Assembly (NCBI GenBank): GCA_003453435.1
Contig: DMLH01000025.1
Location: forward strand, 1-10,142
Length of the DNA: 10,142 nucleotides
Reading direction: 5' to 3'
From: Clostridiales bacterium
Lineage (GTDB): Bacteria > Bacillota > Clostridia > Christensenellales > UBA1242
The notes under the pieces: generated by a model
The model's input: only the letters and a program-made list of their open reading frames with translations
The model's database searches: none
Told to the model about the DNA's origin: nothing
Program-made: the position numbers and the translations under genes
Shown here: in pieces, positions 1-5,864 of the stretch
How the letters are laid out: each line of letters begins with the position of its first letter
How positions within the stretch are numbered: position 1 is the stretch's first letter

Positions 1-2099
1 TATTTACTTGGCATTTTAACTTGTAGTTTTAGAGGTATCAACTTTGCAAAGTCTGTAAAGTCAATTTCTAGCACTGCAATAGCAGACTTTTTGTTTATTG
101 CATTTTTTGTAAGAGGATGTAAAAGTGAAATATAACCAATAACTTTATCATCAATTAAAACTTGTGCATTATTTATTGGGTGAACATAGTTTTTTTGCAC
201 TTGTTTTAACTTAAATGATACTTTTTGGTTTAGAAATTCATCAGCAATACTTTCAACAATTTCTTTAACTTTTAAGTATAACTCTTTTTCGGCTTTTTGA
301 GTGCTGTATAGTGCTAAGCCTAAATGCTTTTTTTCAATTACATTTTTTTCTTCATCAAGCCCAGTTACAACTCTGCCAACTTCAAAAATACCAAAATCGC
401 TAACTAAATTTTTATTTTCGTTAACCGCTTTTAAAATTGTAGGCATCATTTCGCTACGAATTGCATTATTTTCTTTAACAATACTGTTTAAAATTTTTAC
501 ATAACTTGTTGTTTCTATGTTTAATGATTTGTTAGATGCTTCGTCATCCCAAATATAACTATGAATTTCGTTAAGTCCAAATTTTTCAGCAAGAAGCAGT
601 TTGATGTCATACTCCATTAAATGTTCTGTTTCTTGTTCAACAGGTTCAATAACCTCCTTAACTGGTTCTGGCTTAATATTATCGTAGCCATAAATTCTTG
701 CAACTTCTTCAACAATATCAACAGGAATTGTAACATCCTTTGTTGCCCTATATGATGGAACTTCAATTTGCAAATTAAAGCCATCGTTTTTAACTTTAAA
801 ACCAAGTGCCACCAAAGTGTTTGTTATAAACTCATTGCTTAAATTAACTCCAACATAATGATTTATAAACTCCGCAGTTGTAGAAATTGTACGCCTTTCG
901 TAATGTCTGTTATAAACATCGCTGAGACCACTCATAATTCTAACGCCACTATCAATATATCTTAAAATGTAAAAGTATCTTCCAATTGCTGTCACTGTCA
1001 TTTCAGGGTCAAGTGATTTTTCATATCTATTGCTTGCCTCACTTCTAAGGCCAAGTTTAATGGCAGTTTTTCTAATACTGCTGCTATCAAAACAAGCACT
1101 TTCCAAAACAACGCTATTGCTATTTTCTGTAATTTCGCTATTTAAGCCACCCATAACACCAGCAATGCAAACAGGCTCTTTCTCATTACAAATCATCATT
1201 GTGCCTGCATCCAAAGTTCTTGCTTGATTATCTAATGTCGTAAACTCTGTAGGTCTAGATAAATCTCTAACTTCAATTCTTTGGCAAGCATTGCCATCAA
1301 AAGCGTGCATTGGTTGTCCAAGTTCAAGCATAACATAGTTTGTTAAATCAGCAAGTAAGTTGATGGCCCTCATTCCGCATCTAAAAAGCCTTATCTGCAC
1401 ATTTTCTGGGCTTTCCTTTTTTGTTACGTTTGCAATTTTAATGCAACTATATCTAAGGCAACTATCAGTATAAATTTCAACAGGCACTTTGTCCATTTGC
1501 GAGTAATAACTAAGATCATCAACAACAATATTTTTAAGTGGCCTGTTAAGTAAAACGGCTATTTCTCTTGCAATACCATAGTGGCCCCATAAGTCCGGCC
1601 TGTTTGTTAAACTTTTGTTGTCAACTTCAAAAATTGTATCTTCAATTTGATATGCTTTTTTAATATCTGTGCCAAGTGGCAAATCATCCACAATTTCCCA
1701 AATGCCGTCACTTTTTTCTGCAAGCCCAAGTTCTTCTTTACTGCAACACATACCCTTTGACGGAAAACCTGCAATTGTTGTTTCCTTAATTTCACCACCA
1801 ATAACTTTTGCACCAACTTTTGCAAATGCAACTAGCATGCCTTCCCTAACATTGGGTGCACCGCAAATACAATCAACCACTTCACTGCCAGTATCAACTT
1901 TTAAAACGTGCAAATGATTGCTGTTTGGGTGATCTTCACACTTCACAACTTTTGCAACAATAACACCACTTATATCTTTTCCAACATCATACATATCTTC
2001 AACTTCGGCTGTTGCAAGTGTAAATTTTTTTATGAGTTCGGCATAATTTACGCCACTTAAATCTACAAAATCATTTATCCAATTTAAACTTATTTTCAT
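1..2099 (-). CDS. pheT: Phenylalanine--tRNA ligase beta subunit (3' end beyond window)
   Basis: This is the beta chain of the cytoplasmic (alpha-beta)2 enzyme that charges tRNA-Phe; it binds tRNA and edits mischarged Tyr-tRNA. I read an uninterrupted frame of 699 codons from ATG at 2099 to the left edge. An N-terminal segment is followed by an EMAP/OB-type tRNA-binding domain (about residues 40-150). NRPDLWGHYGIARE lies near residue 165. The B3/B4 editing domain ends near LRSEASNRYEKSLDP (residues 351-365). The B5 signature DIVEEVARIYGYDNI is at 461-475, followed by the catalytic-like core. Family members are about 790-800 residues long, so roughly 95 residues are missing; these would be the C-terminal FDX-ACB anticodon-binding domain. 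The start sits 11 bases after the pheS stop, with GGAGAG just upstream, so it is co-transcribed with pheS under the T-box. No frameshift was seen. Confidence 0.96.
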   Translation of the reverse strand, partial: MKISLNWINDFVDLSGVNYAELIKKFTLATAEVEDMYDVGKDISGVIVAKVVKCEDHPNSNHLHVLKVDTGSEVVDCICGAPNVREGMLVAFAKVGAKVIGGEIKETTIAGFPSKGMCCSKEELGLAEKSDGIWEIVDDLPLGTDIKKAYQIEDTIFEVDNKSLTNRPDLWGHYGIAREIAVLLNRPLKNIVVDDLSYYSQMDKVPVEIYTDSCLRYSCIKIANVTKKESPENVQIRLFRCGMRAINLLADLTNYVMLELGQPMHAFDGNACQRIEVRDLSRPTEFTTLDNQARTLDAGTMMICNEKEPVCIAGVMGGLNSEITENSNSVVLESACFDSSSIRKTAIKLGLRSEASNRYEKSLDPEMTVTAIGRYFYILRYIDSGVRIMSGLSDVYNRHYERRTISTTAEFINHYVGVNLSNEFITNTLVALGFKVKNDGFNLQIEVPSYRATKDVTIPVDIVEEVARIYGYDNIKPEPVKEVIEPVEQETEHLMEYDIKLLLAEKFGLNEIHSYIWDDEASNKSLNIETTSYVKILNSIVKENNAIRSEMMPTILKAVNENKNLVSDFGIFEVGRVVTGLDEEKNVIEKKHLGLALYSTQKAEKELYLKVKEIVESIADEFLNQKVSFKLKQVQKNYVHPINNAQVLIDDKVIGYISLLHPLTKNAINKKSAIAVLEIDFTDFAKLIPLKLQVKMPSK

Positions 2100-2110
2100 A
2101 ATACTCTCCG

Positions 2111-3139
2111 TTATCTAATTTTAGTTTGACTTAAAAATGGTATATTGCCACTATTTAATGTTCTAATTTCTTTTATATTATATTTCATCATTGCAAGCCT
2201 TGTAAGCCCTAAGCCAAATGCAAAGCCTTGATATTTATTTGTGTCAACACCACCCATACGCAAAACCTCTGGGTGAATCATACCACAAGGGCAAAGTTCA
2301 ATCCAGCCACCCTGTTTGCAAGTTGGGCAACCCTTGCCACCACAAAATGGGCAAGTAACATCAAGTTCAAAACTAGGTTCTGTAAATGGGAAGAAACCAG
2401 GTCTTAGTCTTACATCAACATCCTTTTTAAGAACTTTTGAAAGCATTGTTTTCATGAAGTAAATTAAATTGGCAACATTGATATCTCTACCCACCATCAT
2501 GCCTTCAAGTTGAAAAAATGTATTTTCGTGGCTGGCATCCACACTTTCATTTCTAAAACACCTGCCAGGGAAAATAACTTTACAAGGTGCGCCATATTTT
2601 CTAAGAATTCTGTTTTGACCAGCACTTGTTTGAGTTTTTAAAACCTCACCATTGTCAAGCCAGAAAGTATCTTGCATATCGCGTGCTGGGTGATTTCTTG
2701 GCACATTAACGGCATCAAAATTATTAAACTCTGTTTCAATTTCATTTCCGTCCTCAACAACAAAGCCCATGCTTTTAAAAATTTCCTCAACTTCCTTTTG
2801 TACAACGGTTATTGGATGCAAACTTCCGCATCTTTCACCACTTGGAATTGTAATATCAATTCTTTCAGCATTATTTATTTCCTTTTGAAGTTCGAGTTCC
2901 TTAGCCTCTTTAACTTTATTCTCAATAAGACCTTCAACATATTGCTTAAAATTGTTAATAGCAATGCCCACATCACGTCTTTGTTCTGCAATAACATCTT
3001 TAAGTCCTTGCATAAGTTCAGTAATTTTGCCTTTTTTGCCCAAATATGCAACTCTTAGTTCATCAATTTTTTCCATGGAATTATGTTCTTTAATAACTTT
3101 ATCAAATTCCATTTTTAGCTGTTCAATTTTTTCCTTCAT
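2111..3139 (-). CDS. pheS: Phenylalanine--tRNA ligase alpha subunit
   Basis: This is the catalytic class II synthetase chain, which forms Phe-adenylate and transfers Phe to tRNA-Phe in complex with PheT. The 342-residue length is normal. Residues 1-90 are a charged, helical coiled-coil arm that contacts tRNA. SLHPI is at 106-110 and RNHPARDMQDTFW at 148-160. The substrate-pocket segment TQTSAGQ is at 169-175 and the motif 2 region PGRCFRNES at 191-199, followed by FFQLEG at 208-213. The motif 3 region GFAFGLGLTRLAMM is at 305-318. Between motifs 2 and 3, cysteines 263, 266, 271 and 274 form a C-x2-C-x4-C-x2-C cluster with further Cys at 283 and 285, as in zinc-binding PheS variants. AGGAG lies a few bases before the ATG. 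Expression is governed by the T-box leader immediately upstream. Confidence 0.98.
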   Translation of the reverse strand: MKEKIEQLKMEFDKVIKEHNSMEKIDELRVAYLGKKGKITELMQGLKDVIAEQRRDVGIAINNFKQYVEGLIENKVKEAKELELQKEINNAERIDITIPSGERCGSLHPITVVQKEVEEIFKSMGFVVEDGNEIETEFNNFDAVNVPRNHPARDMQDTFWLDNGEVLKTQTSAGQNRILRKYGAPCKVIFPGRCFRNESVDASHENTFFQLEGMMVGRDINVANLIYFMKTMLSKVLKKDVDVRLRPGFFPFTEPSFELDVTCPFCGGKGCPTCKQGGWIELCPCGMIHPEVLRMGGVDTNKYQGFAFGLGLTRLAMMKYNIKEIRTLNSGNIPFLSQTKIR

Positions 3140-3180
3140 TTCTACTCCTATAAATTAATTGTAATGTATCGTTTAAAGAG

Positions 3181-3222
3181 AAAATAAAAAAGCCGACCAT
3201 TACAAAATGTAAGGGACGACTT
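3181..3222 (-). terminator. Regulated intrinsic terminator of the T-box leader
   Basis: On the minus strand, AAGTCGTCCCTTAC (3222-3209) can pair with GTAATGGTCGGCTT (3203-3190) across an ATTTT loop, giving 12 pairs with two mismatches. A U-rich run follows at 3190-3181. The 5' arm contains the CCCTT that is also complementary to the T-box AGGG, which is the expected mutually exclusive antiterminator arrangement. It lies about 40 bases before the pheS start. Confidence 0.9.
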
Positions 3223-3424
3223 TAAATCGCGATACCACCCTAATTGCCATAACTAAGTATAGCCACTCATCTTAAGCTTTGTGTGGGCTTGCTACCACTT
3301 GATATTTCTATCAAAAGCTCCTGCAAACGAAATTTCATTTTATGTGTTGCCATAAGTGCTCTCAGCCACGACACTTACTCTCTTTTGGACACATACAACT
3401 ACTATATTTGCAATCATCGCTAAT
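3181..3424 (-). ncRNA. T-box leader (tRNA-Phe sensing riboswitch) of pheST
   Basis: The leader RNA binds uncharged tRNA-Phe and lets transcription proceed into pheST when phenylalanine charging is low. Read on the minus strand, it contains AGAGAG plus the apical stem I region (about 3384-3350). A likely specifier region with UUC, a Phe codon, sits at 3331-3329, and GGAGC follows it. The conserved T-box AGGGTGGTATCGCG is at 3241-3228, and CCCTT at 3215-3211 can pair either with the T-box (antiterminator) or with the terminator arm. The 5' end is inferred from the promoter spacing. The T-box sequence, terminator and downstream gene make the class certain. The exact specifier position is my reading of the fold and less sure; UUU, also Phe, overlaps it. 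Confidence 0.93.
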
Positions 3425-3430
3425 ATTGTT

Positions 3431-3459
3431 ATTATATTTTAAATAATATATTTTGTCAA
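3431..3459 (-). promoter_or_regulatory. Sigma-A type promoter for the pheST T-box transcript
   Basis: On the minus strand, a perfect -35 TTGACA (3459-3454) is followed after exactly 17 bases by a perfect -10 TATAAT (3436-3431). Initiation is expected near 3424, which gives a leader of about 285 nt before the pheS start codon. Both hexamers match consensus fully. Strong initiation combined with attenuation is the usual T-box arrangement. Confidence 0.9.
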
Positions 3460-3488
3460 ACAAATGATAAAACTTTTATTATTTATGG

Positions 3489-3508
3489 CAAAATTAGTTC
3501 TAATTTTG
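3489..3508. repeat. Perfect inverted repeat spanning the plsY stop codon
   Basis: CAAAATTAG (3489-3497) and CTAATTTTG (3500-3508) are perfect 9-base inverted arms separated by TT. The plsY TAG stop (3502-3500) lies inside one arm. It could form a short hairpin at the 3' end of the der-plsY message, but it is A/T-rich and no U-run follows on the minus strand, so it is not a convincing intrinsic terminator. It sits 30 bases from the -35 of the pheST promoter. Confidence 0.5.
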
Positions 3509-4423
3509 TTGACTTATGTTATCATCTGCAATTTGCTTAATATCTTCATTTACACTTGTTTCTTCAAATTCATTTTGCAATTCTGTTGCAAGTAAATCTG
3601 AATTTGCTTGTTTTAGTGACGATTTAATGTTCTTAAACTGTCGCTTCAATTGTTTCTTTTTTGCTTTTACATCTTTTCTGTAATCTGCTTTAAGTTTTTT
3701 ATATTCCTGCTTTAGTTCGCTTTTGGATTCATGATACTCTATTTTTGCTTCTTCTTTTTTTTGAGTTGAAAGTTTCTTTTTAAAACTCTTTTGCAAATTA
3801 GCCTTATTCTCTTTGCCAATGAGTAGCCTTACAATGTTTTTTCTGTGTGCAACCCAAACCAAAGTGAAAATTGCAAAAATTAGCAAATTAAGTACAAGCA
3901 AAGTCTTTAGGTCATCAGCATATGTTAAATTGTTTTGATATCCCTGAACAACAGACATAAATGTTATTATAACAAGTGATGCAACAGAGCCATAGTCAAA
4001 AAACCAAACATAAACAAAACCGCCAACAAAAGCAATAAGTAGCCACAGTGGGTTGGCGACCATAAACACACCAAGTGAAGTTGCCACACCTTTTCCGCCC
4101 TTAAACTTATAAATTACCGGAAACATATGCCCAACAACAGCACTTAAACCGGCAACGTAAAGGCCGATATCAGCATTTAGCTTTGTGTATTTGAATAAGA
4201 AATAACCAATTAAAGAAGCAAGAACACCTTTAATGGCGTCCAAAACTAAAGTTGCAAAACCAAGCCCTACGCCATATGTTCTAAGCATATTCATAGTGCC
4301 CGGATTGCCACTACCATTTTTTGTTATATCGCCATTGTGTTTTTTGCTAATAATTCTTGCCCAAGATATATTCCCTATAAAATAGGACCCGACTATTAGC
4401 AAAATATACTCCAAAACTGCCAT
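3500..4423 (-). CDS. plsY: Acyl-phosphate:glycerol-3-phosphate acyltransferase PlsY with a charged C-terminal extension
   Basis: PlsY is the membrane enzyme that transfers the acyl group from acyl-phosphate to glycerol-3-phosphate, giving lysophosphatidic acid, the first step of phospholipid synthesis in most Gram-positive bacteria. Three family motifs are visible: GSGNPGTMNMLR (37-48), the phosphate loop KFKGGKGVATSLG (106-118), and HRKNIVRLLIGKENK (193-207). Several hydrophobic spans lie between them. The canonical enzyme ends near residue 205. This protein continues for another 100 residues that are very rich in Lys, Glu and Gln (about 208-280, likely coiled coil) and end in an acidic, Asn/Gln-rich tail; this tail is unusual. 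A strong GGAGG lies 5 bases upstream of the ATG. It follows der after 33 bases, and linkage of the two is common in Firmicutes, so they are probably one operon. gpsA, a frequent next gene, is not here. Confidence 0.95.
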   Translation of the reverse strand: MAVLEYILLIVGSYFIGNISWARIISKKHNGDITKNGSGNPGTMNMLRTYGVGLGFATLVLDAIKGVLASLIGYFLFKYTKLNADIGLYVAGLSAVVGHMFPVIYKFKGGKGVATSLGVFMVANPLWLLIAFVGGFVYVWFFDYGSVASLVIITFMSVVQGYQNNLTYADDLKTLLVLNLLIFAIFTLVWVAHRKNIVRLLIGKENKANLQKSFKKKLSTQKKEEAKIEYHESKSELKQEYKKLKADYRKDVKAKKKQLKRQFKNIKSSLKQANSDLLATELQNEFEETSVNEDIKQIADDNISQQN

Positions 4424-4456
4424 TTAACCTCCATAAAAATTAACTACTAAATATAA

Positions 4457-5773
4457 TTATTTTTCATTTTTATTTACAAATTCAATTTTAATAGGTGTGC
4501 CAGATAAATCAATATTTCTTCTTAAACAATTTTCTAAATATCTTTGATAAGAAAAATGCACTAAATTACTATCGTTTGCCTGAATTGTGTATGTTGGCGG
4601 ATTGATTGCCGTTTGACTTATAAAGTAAAACTTTAAACGCCTTCCATATTTTGAAGGTGGCTGACTTATACTGACTGCATCCTGCAAAATTTCATTTAAA
4701 ATGCTGGTTGTTGTCTTTTTATTTGCATTTTCATAAGCTTTTAAAACTTCTGGCATTAAAGTATTAATTCTTTGACCAGTTTTTGCTGAAACAAACACTG
4801 GAATATAATAACTCATAAAGTTAAGTTCTTCGTCAAGTTTTTTCTTGTAAAAATTAATTGTATGGTCGTCCTTATTAACTAAATCCCACTTGTTTATAAC
4901 AACAATGCTAGGTTTGCCTTGCTCGTGAACATATCCAGCAATTCTTATATCTTGGTCGCTAAGCCCTTCACTTGCATCGAAAACAATTATAACCACATCG
5001 GCTCTTCTAATTGCCTCCATGCTTCTCAAAACTGAATAACTTTCAACACTTTCAAGTTCTATTGAACGCTTACGCCTTATGCCTGCAGTATCTATCAAAA
5101 CACAATCTTTACCTTCATAAGTAAAAGGTGTGTCAATTGCATCTCTTGTAGTTCCTGCAATATTAGAAACAACCATACGGCTTTCACCAAGCAATTTGTT
5201 TGTAATGCTACTTTTGCCTGCATTAGGCTTTCCTACAATTGCAATTTTGATTTTGTCGGCATTTTCATTAAAATCTATTTCATCAAAATGTTTAACCACT
5301 TCATCAAGCAAATCGCCTACACCTTGACTGTGCTCACTTGAAATTGGAAATGGGTCACCCAAACCCAAGCTGTAAAACTCATAAATGTTTTGAATATCGT
5401 TATTATCGCATTTATTAACCGCCAAAACTACTGGTTTTTTTATTTTTTTGAGCAACATTGCAACTTCTTCATCCTGTGCAGTAAGCCCGCAAATACCATC
5501 AGTAAGCATAATAATAACATCGGCAAGTTCCATTGCAATTTGAACTTGATTTAATATATTTTTGTTTACTTCTGTTTTTTCATGAATATCAATACCGCCA
5601 GTATCCACAAGCCAAAATTTATGATTTAGCCACTCGGCATCCGCGTAAATTCTATCTCTTGTGACACCTGGTTCATCTTTTACAATGCTAATTCTTTTGC
5701 CAACTACTTTATTAAAAAATGTACTTTTACCAACGTTTGGCCTTCCAATTATTGCTACAATAGGTTTTTTCAT
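4457..5773 (-). CDS. der: Ribosome biogenesis GTPase Der (EngA)
   Basis: Der is an essential double GTPase that acts in maturation of the 50S ribosomal subunit. The 438-residue length is typical. The first G domain has GRPNVGKST (10-18), the switch region PGVTRDR (35-41), DTGG (57-60) and NKCD (120-123). The second has GKPNAGKSS (181-189), GTTRDAID (207-214), DTAGIRRK (228-235) and NKWD (294-297). A C-terminal KH-like RNA-binding domain follows from about residue 345 to the end. All guanine-nucleotide motifs are intact in both domains. The ATG at 5773 is the only start that keeps the N-terminal P-loop, yet no Shine-Dalgarno sequence precedes it. An extended -10 promoter lies about 30 bases upstream. 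plsY follows closely and is likely co-transcribed. Confidence 0.98.
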   Translation of the reverse strand: MKKPIVAIIGRPNVGKSTFFNKVVGKRISIVKDEPGVTRDRIYADAEWLNHKFWLVDTGGIDIHEKTEVNKNILNQVQIAMELADVIIMLTDGICGLTAQDEEVAMLLKKIKKPVVLAVNKCDNNDIQNIYEFYSLGLGDPFPISSEHSQGVGDLLDEVVKHFDEIDFNENADKIKIAIVGKPNAGKSSITNKLLGESRMVVSNIAGTTRDAIDTPFTYEGKDCVLIDTAGIRRKRSIELESVESYSVLRSMEAIRRADVVIIVFDASEGLSDQDIRIAGYVHEQGKPSIVVINKWDLVNKDDHTINFYKKKLDEELNFMSYYIPVFVSAKTGQRINTLMPEVLKAYENANKKTTTSILNEILQDAVSISQPPSKYGRRLKFYFISQTAINPPTYTIQANDSNLVHFSYQRYLENCLRRNIDLSGTPIKIEFVNKNEK

Positions 5774-5801
5774 AATGCTATTATTTTATCACATAATAAC
5801 C

Positions 5802-5810
5802 ATTATAGCA
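5802..5810 (-). promoter_or_regulatory. Extended -10 promoter candidate for der-plsY
   Basis: On the minus strand the sequence TGCTATAAT (5810-5802) is a perfect -10 hexamer with the TGn extension. No good -35 hexamer is seen 16-18 bases upstream, where the sequence is only A/T-rich, as is allowed for extended -10 promoters. Initiation would be near 5795, leaving a leader of about 20 bases before the der ATG. No GC-rich terminator hairpin separates feoB from der in 5774-5864, so read-through from feoAB is also possible. Confidence 0.55.
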
Positions 5811-5864
5811 ATATATTATTTTATTTTTATGAGTTCACTATAATTATTTTGTGTAAAAATTGTT

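Noticed and set aside
2672..3058. Plus-strand open frame of 128 codons inside pheS
   Set aside because: Antisense to conserved pheS sequence, no ribosome site and no recognisable product.
3467..3479. Short palindrome ATAAAA-C-TTTTAT next to the pheST promoter
   Set aside because: It is only six A/T-dominated bases per arm with a one-base centre, expected by chance in this sequence.
5774..5864. Terminator between feoB and der
   Set aside because: The gap holds only A/T-rich sequence with no stable hairpin followed by a U-run on the minus strand.
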